Assembly: GCF_905163445.1 (NCBI RefSeq)
Contig: NC_053185.1
Location: 18,990,001-19,054,000, forward strand
Reading direction: 5' to 3'
DNA: 64,000 nt
Source: Pararge aegeria
Lineage: Eukaryota; Arthropoda; Insecta; Lepidoptera; Nymphalidae
The notes below the pieces were generated by a model. It had not been told where the DNA came from, made no database searches, and saw only the letters and a program-made list of their open reading frames with translations. The position numbers were made by a program, and so were the translations under genes. Shown here piece after piece: positions 1 to 11,002 of this stretch; within the stretch, counting starts at the first letter, position 1, and the number at the start of each line of letters is the position of its first letter.

Positions 1-249
1 ATTACACTCTGTAGGAAACTGTGACAAACGTTTATTATTAGGATTATTTCAGACGTTTTTTTACTGAAATAAAACATAGCCTCTCTATCTAGAAGTAATC
101 TTGATAAAAAAAAGCTTTCTATTGATAAAAATGTTTAAAATCTGTCTGGTCATTTTGGAGATGCAAACTAACAAAAAATATTACTTCTTTATAATATTAT
201 AAGTATAGGGAAAACTTATAATTAAGAACTGAACATATTTTGTTTACAG
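1..249 (+). other. Intron preceding the last exon of gene 1
   Basis: AT-rich non-coding sequence ending in a pyrimidine-rich tract and TTTACAG, a good 3' splice site at 248-249. It is the tail of an intron whose upstream exon lies outside the window. No coding potential is seen in it. Confidence 0.6.
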
Positions 250-1362
250 AAAGAAATAGCCAACAAGGTTCAAGATGTATTGGCGAAAACACCACTAGAA
301 ATAAAACCACGGCGAATACCTCCAAGGCTCGCGTCGTTAAGAAACTCTACCACCCCTCTCATTGACCTAGAACTTGAACCAACCGTGCCAACGCAACAAG
401 ACGCGTCGCAGTTTCAAAACTTGGAAATAAATATTGTTAATCCAATACAGAAACAGGATATAAATGATATTAATCCAATTCCAGATAACCTTATGCCGGA
501 TAAAAATCCAGCGACACAGATACCGGAAATTGCAGAAAATACTAGAGTCTCTCAACTTGAAGTATCAGAAAAAAATCCAGTCCCACTAACTCAAGAACTG
601 GATAAAACGACAATTCCACAGATCGAAATTCCAACAGTAAGTAGAGTTCCAGAAATCGAAATCGCAGGTATAAGTAGAGTTCCAGACGTCGAATCAGCAG
701 AAATTAGTAGTGTCCCAGATATAGAAATTATTGCATCCAAACAAGTTCAAGGACCAGTGATGGTGACCATCGGTCAGATGGATAGTGATGAAATTCTAGA
801 TTTCCACACCATGGAGAAATCATCACCGAGATCACCACACAAAATGCCCTGGGAACTCAAACGCACTGGCTCCTTTGAAGTACTAACTCCTTCACCTCTT
901 GGCTTCACTCCGTTTGATTCTAGATCCATTGACGAACTGATGACACCTGATGAATTTGGTTCGGAGAACTTAGCTCCCGGACTAAGTAATATCAACTATG
1001 ATATTGACTTATCCGACTTCAGCGGTGACAACAGCTTGGCAGATGACCCACCAAAGCCAAAAGACCCTTTCTCCCCGGACGGTTTGAAAAAAGATCCAAT
1101 TTTCGACCCATTCAGTCCTCAAACGAGTCAACATTTAGCTGAACTTGAGAAATTTGATGAGTTTAGTTTAGTCACTGCTAATAAGGATGAAATGTTAGAG
1201 GCTTTTGAGGTGCTTCATAGACAATTTGATTCTGAGGATCAGGGGAGAGATCCGTTCAGTCCAGACCAAAAGGAGCGAAAGTCTATATTAGACGACAGCG
1301 GATCACCGACCGGCGCTTGTCTTTTACCATCGCCCTTGTTACCACAGACTAGTAAACAGTAA
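250..1362 (+). CDS. Terminal coding exon of an unrecognised acidic Pro/Ser-rich protein with DPF motifs
   Basis: The reading frame is open from the splice acceptor at 248-249 (first residues KEIANKVQDVLAKTPLEIKP) to TAA at 1360-1362. It gives 370 residues, and the exon begins in phase 0. There is no ATG near its 5' end; the first possible start codon is a TTG, so this is the 3' exon of a longer gene and not a complete protein. The composition is low-complexity: rich in Pro, Ser, Asp, Glu and Ile, with no membrane segment or recognisable catalytic domain. Three 33-bp repeats (639-737) encode variants of 'SRVPEIEIAG'. The C-terminal third has DPFSPD, DPFSPQ and DPFSPD repeats. DPF is a known binding motif for the AP-2 alpha ear in endocytic adaptors, and S-P pairs suggest proline-directed phosphorylation; both are inference. 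It reads as a disordered cytoplasmic tail. I do not recognise the family. Confidence 0.72.
   Translation, partial: KEIANKVQDVLAKTPLEIKPRRIPPRLASLRNSTTPLIDLELEPTVPTQQDASQFQNLEINIVNPIQKQDINDINPIPDNLMPDKNPATQIPEIAENTRVSQLEVSEKNPVPLTQELDKTTIPQIEIPTVSRVPEIEIAGISRVPDVESAEISSVPDIEIIASKQVQGPVMVTIGQMDSDEILDFHTMEKSSPRSPHKMPWELKRTGSFEVLTPSPLGFTPFDSRSIDELMTPDEFGSENLAPGLSNINYDIDLSDFSGDNSLADDPPKPKDPFSPDGLKKDPIFDPFSPQTSQHLAELEKFDEFSLVTANKDEMLEAFEVLHRQFDSEDQGRDPFSPDQKERKSILDDSGSPTGACLLPSPLLPQTSKQ
639..737 (+). repeat. Three tandem 33-bp in-frame repeats inside the exon
   Basis: Units start near 639, 672 and 705. Each contains a version of AAGTAGAGTTCCAGA and encodes 11 residues such as SRVPEIEIAG, SRVPDVESAE and SSVPDIEIIA. 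The unit length is a multiple of three, so copy number can change without breaking the frame. Confidence 0.75.
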
Positions 1363-1400
1363 GATATCGACCTTACTACCACAGACTAGTAAACAGCAAG
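1334..1400 (+). repeat. 37-bp tandem duplication across the stop codon of gene 1
   Basis: The segments 1334-1363 and 1371-1400 are nearly identical (core CCACAGACTAGTAAACAG). In the first copy CAG is followed by TAAG, which supplies the stop; in the second the same place reads CAAG. The duplication therefore spans the end of the reading frame. Confidence 0.8.
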
Positions 1401-1785
1401 TTATACAAGCGTTACGAACGTATAAAATAGAAAAGAAAAAAAATAACTTCAAAATTCTTGTTTGATGTTACAAACAGTTTCAATAAAGTTCATATGTTGA
1501 AAGAAAGAGTTCGGACTTTATCGAATGGCATTGTAAATTTGATGTGGCGTGTTGACTTTTGATAACACTTCTTTAATTGTTTACGTGTCTTACTAAAAAA
1601 TTATCATTATCAATACGTACACTTGTAAAAAAAAAATATATAGCGCTAATTTAACATTAAAAATAAAACAAAATTTAATTTATACTGATTAAATGTCAAA
1701 TTAAAAACTCTGTGCAATTTTACTTGAAAGTTCTGTCAATAATAGCGCTGTATGGTAGAAGTTCGGGCGAATTTCAACTTTAAAA
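1363..1785 (+). other. Probable 3' UTR of gene 1
   Basis: AT-rich non-coding sequence after the stop. A canonical AATAAA polyadenylation signal lies at 1482-1487 and further AAATAAAA-type sequences near 1660. The transcript probably ends within this interval; the exact site cannot be told from sequence. Confidence 0.5.
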
Positions 1786-2190
1786 TGAGCTATGCAACGT
1801 GTAAATGAAAACCGAAATAATACTTCACAGGTACATTATGTACTGTCTCTGTGACTTATCTGTGAAACCGAAACCATTGCCAAAGTTTTTACTAAAAGAA
1901 GAACAGATACAATCCTAACATCACATGCATAGTTAAAACCAGGTGACACTTGTCACTTTATTAGGTACGCGTTGCGTAGCGTAGGTACTATCCACGTGTC
2001 GGTATTTTATCTTCAATAGGGTTGTCATAAGTGTACACTGTGAATGTATTATATTAGTTTGTATGGAAAAAAAATATGCTCCTTTTGATTACATATTTTG
2101 CAGGGTGATTCCTAATGAAATATACTTATGCACACTTCAACAATATTTCTTAATTCATTTGCACGTTGTGTAAGTTCCGGTTTACGACGT
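1786..2190. repeat. Dispersed repeat G, copy 1 (pairs with 58010-58390)
   Basis: This stretch aligns by eye, in the same orientation, with 58010-58390 over most of its length. Shared words include CAACGTGTAAATG, GACTTATCTGTGAAA, CTAACATCACATGC, TTTTATCTTCAATNGGG and ATATTTCTTAATTC. No reading frame is conserved and no terminal repeats are obvious, so the element class is unknown. Confidence 0.7.
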
Positions 2191-2890
2191 CATTGTTACT
2201 TTTAAAAACCATGATTATATGTTTAAGTGCAAATCTTCTACTAAGCACACACAACAAATTTTAGATCAGAACGTGTGGAATGCATATAATGCACGATGCC
2301 TATTTAAAAATAAAATCGAGCGATAGAACTTTAAAATAACTCGGTCAAAAAAAAAACAAGCAACGCTTACCAAAGTTACAGAAACGGCTAATGAGGATTT
2401 TATTAAAAAAAAAAAGTAAAAGTGCGACACTATACGCTTGTATACGTCTGTGTTTAGTAAAAAAAAAAGTGAGTCTAATATACCCATAACAATATTTACT
2501 AGATAATATCTCGTATAAAGAACTCTGCGATCAAGGATACATTATTATTTTTTTTTAATTCCAACAGATTGCAATAAATTGGGGGCTTTTAAATAATTTT
2601 CTCATTATTGATTCAAAACTTTATTAATACAACTTTTAATTATTATACTTTTTTTGTTGTTTCTTTGAAGAAGTGAGCTATAACTAAAGTATTAATAAAT
2701 TATTTATCAAAATGTTTGTTTTGTTGTTTTTGTAAGTATTTTCAGTAACGTAAACCAAAAATCTCTATCGCACTCTTTCAAGAAAACAGTTTTAACTCAA
2801 AAAGCATGTTTTACTGAAAAATATTTTTATTTATATATCAGAAAATAAAATGTTACAAAACTATGCTTTCGTGAAAATGCTATTAAAAAC
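2191..2890. other. Gene-free AT-rich sequence
   Basis: Many A and T homopolymer runs; nothing with coding character or a recognisable repeat is seen. Confidence 0.5.
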
Positions 2891-2892
2891 GA

Positions 2893-3544
2893 AGCACCGT
2901 CATCATCATCGTCATCCTATCAACCGATAGACGTCCACTGCTGGACAAAGGTCTTTTGTTGGAAGTTCCACGGTTCTATGCCGCTTGGATCCAGCGGCTA
3001 CCTGCGACGCGCTTAATGTCGTCTCGCCACCTCGATGGGGGTCGACCACGCTGCGCTTACCAGTTCGGGGCTGCCATTCCCGCACCTTGGGACACCAACG
3101 TCCATCCTATCTCCGAACTATGTGCCCGGCCCATTGCCATTTCAGTTTCGCGACTCGTTGAGCTATTTCGGTAACTCCGGTTCTTCCACGAATCTCCACA
3201 TTTTTTATTCGATCGCGTAGAGATACTCCGAGCATAGCTCTCTCCATCGCCCGCTGATTGACTCTGAGCCTTCTTATGAGGCCCATAGTTATCAACCATT
3301 TTTCAGAGCCATAGGTCATCACTGGCAACACGTACTGTTCGAAGACTTTTGTCTTCAGGTACTGAGGGATTTCTGACGAAAAGATGTCACGAAGTTTCCC
3401 GAACGCTGCCCATCCGAGTTGGATTCGGCGTTTCAACTCCTTCTCGTAATTGGACCTACCTAACTGGATCGTGTGTCCTAGGTTAAGTAATCCCAAAATG
3501 CAAAGGTCAGCGAAATAATTTTTATTATTCAATTCAAAACTCAC
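2893..3544 (-). mobile_element. RTE-type non-LTR retrotransposon, 3' fragment
   Basis: Read on the minus strand it encodes the C-terminal end of an insect RTE-like endonuclease/reverse-transcriptase polyprotein. Marks are NLGHTIQLGR, ELKRRIQLGWAAFGKL, QYVLPVMTYGSE and VAKLKWQWAGHI, then a region matching WIQAA and the final 'QQWTSIG' (AGCAGTGGACGTCTATCGG on the minus strand). The element ends in the usual (GATGAT) tail near 2893-2915. It is 5'-truncated at about 3544, and the frame shifts around 3100, so it is dead. The reverse-transcriptase core and endonuclease are absent. Confidence 0.85.
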
Positions 3545-3854
3545 GGCGTTCTATTAGATCTTTTTTCTTGTTTTGTTCGTGTCCTCGTGACATCTTACTA
3601 GTACGCTTAATAACTTAGGTATGACGCTTGAAAGATACATTTTTAAAAGTCACGAACAGAACGTTGTTCGCGGTTGTTATTAACGAAATAGAAATTCATT
3701 CAGCAGTTGAGAAGAATATGGGTAACAAACGATTAAACAAATGAGAAATTAAAACATTTTAGTTAAGTTAAAAATGGGACAGTGAAACAGAAATTAAAAC
3801 TGATAGAAGTCGCCCGTAGTGCTTTTCAAAGCATGAAAAAAGTGCTCACTAGCC

Positions 3855-4312
3855 GCATCGCATTACGTTAACGCTTTCTACATTATGGCCAATACTTCTT
3901 TACGGATGCGAATCCTGGACCATCAAATCTCAGGAAACGTCGAGAAGCATTCGAGATGTGGGCCTATCGACGCATGCTGAAAATCAGTTGGTTACCAATG
4001 AGGAAGTCTTGCGACGAGTTGGTTGTCAGCGCGAACTTTGGAAGACCGTCAAAAAGAAAAAAGTTGCTTATCTAGGGCATGTGCTTCGGTATGATAGATA
4101 CAGATAACTGCAACTGATAATGATGGGCAAAGTTGCTTGAAAGAGCAAATCGCAAATCGGTCGCAAGAGGAAGTCTTAGTTGCGCAACATTAGTGAGTGG
4201 ACTGGGATCGCGAGTGCCGCCCAGCTGTTAAGCCTCGCGAGAGAAAAGGAAAATTATCAAAAACTGACGGCCAACCTTCGCTAGTTGGAGAGGCACGAAA
4301 AGAAGAAGTTAC
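3855..4312 (+). mobile_element. Second RTE-type LINE fragment, different subfamily, decayed
   Basis: The plus-strand translation gives the end of a reverse transcriptase: LLYGCESWTIKS, EEVLRRVGC, KKVAYLGHVLRY, then a Lys/Arg-rich stretch followed by LRNISEWTGIASAAQLL and LTANLR. These are hallmarks of the C-terminus of RTE-like elements in insects. Several stop codons and at least one frameshift make it a fossil. It lies in the opposite orientation to the fragment at 2893-3544 and belongs to a different subfamily. Confidence 0.82.
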
Positions 4313-7200
4313 GTTAGCACTTTTTAATTAACTAAAATCTGAGGCAGATTACTTTTTTGCTGGGAAATTATTAAAACTACAAAAGGTACATTACAAAAAT
4401 TTATTTATACAACCAAAATCTTTTATTAACCTTGGTTTTTACCTTATAAGTAGAAAAGTTAAATAATACAACTTCATACCTTATTGGTGTCTTTATATGC
4501 CAAGAGCAGGAAAGAGGTATTTGAAAGATTTTAAGTCGACAGGCATGTATTTGACTCGTAGAAAATAAACATTACACAGGCGATTAGAACACAATTAGTG
4601 ATGTCTCGAAAAGCATTTTGTTTAAATCGAGACAAAATATAGTCCATAATGCGTTACAATACCTACAGTAGACTTTTCAAATACCATTCACATTTGAAAT
4701 CCTTTTAAAGTGAAGCAGTGCCCTATTAAGCCCGTGAAAGAAGCCAAGAGACCAAACTAAAACTTATTTGGCGTCTTAGAATCTTTTTTTCGACCCTTCA
4801 TATGCTAACTCTTTAATCGTCAGTTAATCTATCTGTCAAAACGTATTAATTGGAACCTGATAAAAGTTATCTGACGATTAAAAACCTCCCTTGTTTCAGT
4901 TTATTTTTTTTATCACTTACACTATAAATGACTAACAAATACTAAATTTGGAGTGAATTTATAACTCTACAATTAATTAACATGCGTTTTGCATAAATAA
5001 AACAAGCGGTAATTTACACTAGGTAGACTATACTCGTGGCACCGTACGAGGACACTTTTGACAGTTCCACGCTCAAAGTACTGTAAATGAGGACGTGTGA
5101 AACAATGGGGTATTGTTTCTTCAAGATATTTTTGAGCTATATTTTTAAAGCATTGTTTACATCACCATGGCATAAAATATTAAAAAAATTATCACTCGTG
5201 AAAATATATATTGCTGTGTATTCTGTTTCACACAATTCTCTAAATAAACAATAAATAAATGCTTTTCTTTTCTACAAGTAACTTCCTGAAATGACCAAAC
5301 TTTTAGACATATAAAAGAGTTGTGTGCAACAGAATTAGCAGTACCATCTTTATGTACAAACAATCAGTCGGTTTTAGCTAGTTAATGGTGCCAATTCTAT
5401 TTTACATATAGTATATATATTTACACTGAATTAAATTCAATTGACAAGTCTAAAATTAGTGCTGTCCTTTCAAAATTGTGAAGGATAACCCTTTTTTTAG
5501 ACAAATCAACATAGTTTAGAGTTTTGTATTTAAACAAAAGTCACTACTATTGTCATAAATTCGAGTAGTACTTTATGTACGCACGTAAGAAGTAACACTT
5601 CTTTTGCGATAATAATAAATGTTTTTACGCGTTCAAATTAATATGATCCGAGTCATACAATAGACGAGATCAAATACGAATAATAATTATTTACATTACA
5701 CAAATTACTTTCATAACGCGCCAAGAAAAGAAAATAAAAATTTAAACTGCTACCCGATTCGGACGATTCCATCGCCGCCGCAGCGCCGGCGTGCTGCCTT
5801 ATTCAAATCATGTTTACTCACGTGATTTAAGAATCTAACGATTCTTATTAGCTGACCGCTATTGCTAACATGTTAGCTTTAAGTAAATTAATAAATAACC
5901 AAATGTGACGTTATCACATTGGGTAATATTTTTTATTTAAGTAGAAGTTAGAAGCGATGTTTGTGCATTTTGCCTTTTCTAAGGACCACGGTCCTTGTTT
6001 ATCCGTCTTAAGTCACACGTTTATTTCGTATTCTGTAAGTCATTCGGTCACCGACCCCCATTGCACCGAACAGGCAGCATGGTGGGGGTATGCAGAGCAG
6101 CTAAGCTACATATCCCTCTCTCCAGATAGAGAGGTGACGCGCTTTTTAAGTTGAAATTCATTTAAATAGAAAAAACTTAATAAATCTTATGACTATGGCT
6201 TTTAGAAGAGGGTAGTTAGTGAAAAAAAAATTGCAATGTGAAACATCTAATTCGGCAGTTAAGACTGGCTGTTAGCGTAAATAAAATAGAATAGTTTTTT
6301 TTGCTTACTGTTTATACATAGAAATGCACAATGGGCGTCGAATCGAGCTACCCTATCATAGGATTTTTTTATATAGAAAATTTAATAAATGTTTCCTTTC
6401 ATAACTTGGTTAGATGGATTTCTCATATCACGCTTACTGAAGAATATTGGATAAAATATACGTGAAAGTTTCGATGTTTCACATCTTCCAGGCGTCCTGC
6501 GACAGCTCAATTTAACTCTTTCGAATCTTTTTATCATAAATTTGTATTGTGAGCTGTCAATAGTGCCCACGTACGGAGCCTTAAGTAAATATTTGAATTG
6601 TAGATATGACCTCATCTTATTCCACATTGAATGACATACGAAATAATATCAAAAATCTATTGTATGATCGATTGTTAGAAACACAGTGGTGTCAGGATGA
6701 TTTATGCTAGACTGTGGCGGTAACGAGTCGCGCCCTCTACGAGACAGGTATCCTAAATATCGCTTACAAAATTAAATCTGTATAATAATCGCATTCTGCT
6801 TGCTAGCATAAATCAATCAAATCACGTTCACGTTGTTTATCATGTTTCCACATGCTACTACTACTCAGTTCCCTTGCTGTACCAGGTTCCCCTGCTGGTG
6901 ACTTTACCCAGGTCATATCTACGATTTAAATCTTTGTTTAAAAATCATCATGATCTTAGAAAAGTGCAGTATATTCATTTTTAATAATTTTCAACAAGTA
7001 TTTTTCATAACGTCGAAACATAATTTATACACAGATTTTATAAAAGTTTTGTCATGAAAAAATAATTAAGTAATCATTTGAAATTTAACGAAGTGTAATT
7101 ATCATTCTTCTATGATCATGATGAAATGTTATTTATAAAGGATTTTGCACAACCATGAAAGTAAAATAAGTGGTGATTTGTGTTATAAAGTTCAACTAAA
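4313..7200. other. Gene-free AT-rich intergenic sequence
   Basis: No exon-like frame, repeat copy or RNA gene was recognised. A short CpG-rich patch (about 5758-5800) stands out but has no other signal. Open frames here (5957-6154 and 6382-6627 on the minus strand) have no family features. Confidence 0.45.
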
Positions 7201-7341
7201 AGGGGCCTACTACCATCGCAGCAGTATTAATTTAATATTGTGCCACTCTTGTTTTATACTGATAATTCTTATTTGAGTGACATAAACGTATGGCATATAA
7301 AACTATAAAATAATACTGCTTTTACCGATGGAAGCCTCCTG
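7201..7341. mobile_element. Possible small MITE with imperfect inverted ends
   Basis: The left end carries ACCATCG then AGCAGTATTA (7220-7229). The right end has the inverse TAATACTGCT (7311-7320) followed by ACCGATGGAAGCCTCC. The two ends therefore form about 25 bp of interrupted inverted repeat around a roughly 80-bp AT-rich core. No second copy was seen in the window. Confidence 0.4.
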
Positions 7342-8296
7342 ATCCAGTCAAATATTGCGCGTTTTATCATAACGCATTGAAATTCCATTTTTTAATTGTT
7401 GCATTATATAATTTAAAAAATTTCACATTCTCAAACAAATTGCAAGGAGTTACCTACACAATGCGTTTCTATGATCATTAAATAATTAATGTCTGTACAG
7501 TCCTGCGGTTGAAAGAATGCGTCCTTAAGTCTGTCCGTAATAAACAGAAGACATAATCTAGCAAGAGCGTAGAATGAACTAAAAAATATTATTCTCTCAA
7601 AAATTTTAACACTAATTTAGCACAATAATATTAAAAAATTATTTTTATTTTTATTTTATTTTATAATATTAAAAAAAAATGTAAGTTCATATTATTAATA
7701 TCATGTTAACATACTATAGTAGTGAAGAATATTTTTATCATAAAGCAACGTCACTTGAAAGTTCAACATACATCGTCCGAATAAAAATAGATTTGTCAGG
7801 AATGCTTTCTTTCAACGGTCAGACTATATGTCTAAAAATTAATTATTGATTTCTGAATAAAAAAATTAAGTATATGAAATATTTTGTTGTAGCCACTTAG
7901 AAACGTTAATTAAATTGCTTTGAATTATATGTACGTTGTTACTGTTACTGGTAATTCATAACTTTAATTAGTTAACGTATTTAAGTAAAACCGTATGTGA
8001 TTAATTTTGAATAAGGCGTCAAAAAGGTCTCTCCATTGAACGTCTGACGTAATCAACGGATATTCCATTTACATTAAGTTGTCATGCATAGATAGTTTAC
8101 AAATGCTTACAAATTTTATAACTAACTTTCTATCATTTGAATTAATTATCAACTGAATAATATAAATAATATAATAATTTTCAGTCATTTAAATTTTATT
8201 TTGTATTGTGCTTGCATCTAAATAAACGTTGTTTAATTTTTTAACAACGGCTTCCTTTTCGAACTGAGCTGGAGCCCCGGCAAGCACTTGCGTTTA
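7342..8296. other. Gene-free AT-rich sequence
   Basis: Homopolymer and simple-sequence-rich DNA with no supported feature. Confidence 0.45.
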
Positions 8297-8835
8297 AATA
8301 AATTAAATATCACTTGCTTTATCGGTAAAGGAAATCATCGTGAGGAAATGTTCTGTCCTGCACGGCTAGCATGGGCAGGAGACAATTATATCCTCGGGGA
8401 AAGGATATAAATTTATCTTCTCCCACAGCTTTATCAACTCTCAGAGCACTGGCGCATAAGTGAAAATAATATCCAAATAATATATGTGTATTAATAAACG
8501 GAGTAAACTTCTCCTATTCCATGTTCCAGCGATTGAGCAGGTGGACACGTTAATTATATTCCTTGTCAGGGGATATAATCGGGGGACATAATTTTTATCT
8601 CCCGCCCGTACTAGCCCTGCTGCATACCAGAGTGCTCGATAATGTTCCCAACGTCGCCGCGTCGCGTCGTGTGAAGTCTGCCAATTCGCACTTGGCCAAC
8701 GTACTGGTCTACGGCATTAACCCCTTCTCATTCTGAGACTCGCGCCCTTTAGTGGGCCGGCAATGGGTTTATGAAAATGAGAACATGAGAGATTAAACTC
8801 TTTAACCCTCAAAGAGAGGAGGATGATGATGTTTT
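8297..8835 (+). mobile_element. SINE-A copy split by a MITE
   Basis: The SINE-A body (ATATCACTTGCTTTAT, CATCGTGAGGAAA) runs from 8297 to about 8350. It resumes at about 8627 (GTGTGAAGTCTGCCAATTCG, CTTCTCATTCTGAGAC, GTGGGCCGGCAATGGGTT) and ends in a GATGATGATG tail at about 8821-8830. The interval between is the separate MITE at 8351-8626. The tRNA-like head is missing. Confidence 0.75.
8351..8626. mobile_element. MITE with ~35-bp inverted ends, nested in SINE-A
   Basis: The left end has GCACGGCTAGCATGGGCAGG followed by AGACAATTATATCC. The right end, read on the other strand, is GCAGGGCTAGTACGGGCGGG then AGATAAAAATTATGTCCC. The ends are thus imperfect terminal inverted repeats. The ~275-bp body has no coding frame and includes GGATATAA motifs near both ends. 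Confidence 0.7.
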
Positions 8836-10059
8836 TTTCACCATAAGTATGAATGAATAACTAATAAATCATGGTTTCAATTGCATCCACTGTATCGAGG
8901 GATATTATTACTTGAATAATCGTGTTAAGTAACATCTAGTGACAGTACGATGTCGCAGTATTGTAACAGATGGCGCTCCTTCAATAACATACATCGCAGT
9001 AAACTTTGACGCGATCGAAAAAGTAAAGGTAGGTAGAAAAACTCACACTTGTCAATCTGATATAAGGACCGGTCAACGAATTGTGTTTTCTTCCTTTATT
9101 ACATTTTTTATGAGTAACAGCTTATAGATCAGTGACAATATTTTTCTTGAATTTAGTAATTAAAAACATTAATTTCTTCATACAAGGGGCTAATTTTGGT
9201 TGTATATAAAACTGTACTCGAAACTAAATTGCAAAGTCCGAAGCTCTACTTTCCCAAAATTATTATTACGAAAAAAAATAGTACAACTTTAAACTCGAAG
9301 ATTTATTATTGGAGTAGGTCTTTATCAGGCAAATACGAAAAGTTCAAACAAGCATGCCTTAAAACTGTCTGTTAAGGGAATTGTTTACTTTATTCTTTCT
9401 ATCTTTAAGGGTGCTCGCATTTCTTCGCGTTATAAATGCGATCAAAGCTTTTGAAGTTTTTAGATTCCATACTGATGGTAAGAGTAAAAGCCTTATGCTG
9501 CGACTTTGGCTGTCCTGTCTATGGATAATCAGCTGTGACAAAAAAATGAGGGTTAAGAAGATACCTTAACTGAGATTTGAATAAGATTGATTGGAGTATC
9601 ATATGAAAGGGCTTTGTACATTCTGAAAAAGTTTTATTTTTTTTCTTTTTACACAAGTTTAATGTATTGTGAATTTTTTTTTGAGATTTTATACCACTTT
9701 CTACTATAATACTTTCCCCAGGATTTTGTCAGGTTTAAAATGTTGTCTGTGAATGTGTAATGAAATACATTCCTTTTTACATTTATGATTATGAGATCGC
9801 ATATATTCGGACACCTGAGTCGGACACTTAAGTCGGTTAAAATTATTCAATTAAATATAACCCATTTCATTTAATGTCACAGAAAGCATGTTTTTACATG
9901 ATATTTTAGAGTGTTCTTCAACTTATGACCTACCAGCACTCAATATTATTCAAATAATAGTGCAAAACGGTTATACACAAAAAATTAACAAAATTGACAG
10001 GTGTACAAGTGGTAACCCACAAATTTTCCTGAGAAACTACTGTTATGAATTGTAAACTT
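8836..10059. other. Gene-free AT-rich sequence
   Basis: No recognisable gene or repeat. Overlapping open frames on both strands at 9359-9569 have no family signature and no codon character I would trust. Confidence 0.45.
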
Positions 10060-10127
10060 AGCTATTTATTATCTAATAAATAGATAATAAAGCTATTTAT
10101 TATCTAATAAATAGATAATAAATAGCT
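10060..10127. repeat. Tandem 31-bp unit forming a perfect 16-bp inverted repeat
   Basis: Two identical 31-bp units (10060-10090, 10091-10121) are followed by ATAGCT. Positions 10091-10106 (AGCTATTTATTATCTA) and 10112-10127 are exact reverse complements around a 5-base centre, so the DNA can extrude a cruciform. Confidence 0.85.
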
Positions 10128-11002
10128 CTTTTTAGTAGCAAAATCTAGAGGCTGTAGTTACCAAGGTATAACATAACAGAATGATATTAGTAATAAGTAG
10201 GGTTTCTGATGTCACTCCAGATCATAGCTAATTTACTCTATTAATGGTTATATACCCAATAGTGCCTACTTTAGATTATTTAGTCCCTGAAAACTTGACT
10301 GTTTATGTTGAAGATAATAATTGTGTACAACTGTTTAGCACTGTAATAAAATAACTGTTATGTCTTCATTACACATATATACAAATATTTCGTTCAAATA
10401 ATTTGTTCATTGTTTGGAAGAGGAATATGTAACTTTCAAGTTGGGGCCTTTCGGAGCCTTCAGAAACAGAAATTCCTTTCCCCTACTTATGTCTAATGTT
10501 GAACACACAAATAATAAAATTGAAAAGAATTATTTTTGGCTTATTTTTATGTGGATTATATAGTAATTAAATATTTAATTACGAAACATGTCATTTATAA
10601 ATTGTGTAGTCCACAAAAATATTGATTCACTTCTATACATTTTATTGATTTAAATTATAATTATATTATATAGTAACTCTAACTATTCTGGTATCCTTTC
10701 ATTGGCATAACAGTATCATTAAATTATACTTAAAAAGTTAAAACTGAAGTGAGTCCACACTACTTTTTTACATCTTTTGCTTTTCTGTGATGCAAGTAGT
10801 TGAATAATTTCCAATGTGCAAGTGTTGATTCAATGAAAAATGGACACATATGCAAACACATGCATGTAGCAATGCATAATTATCAAATTGGAATTTCAAG
10901 AATCAAGATGAAAATAAGTTTATAAGTGGGGACACACTTAATGAAATTTGTTTGAGTGTATGTTCTGTACTTACTATTGTTACAGTATGGCAATGTTGGT
11001 TA
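10128..11002 (-). other. 3' flank and probable 3' UTR of the sina-like gene
   Basis: The AT-rich sequence is non-coding. On the minus strand an AATAAA (plus-strand TTTATT at 10641-10646) lies about 360 bases downstream of the stop codon and is a reasonable polyadenylation signal. No repeat copy was recognised. Confidence 0.4.

Noticed and set aside
9359..9569. Overlapping ~60-residue frames on both strands
   Set aside because: Mutual shadows in AT-rich DNA; no domain, signal peptide or splice context.
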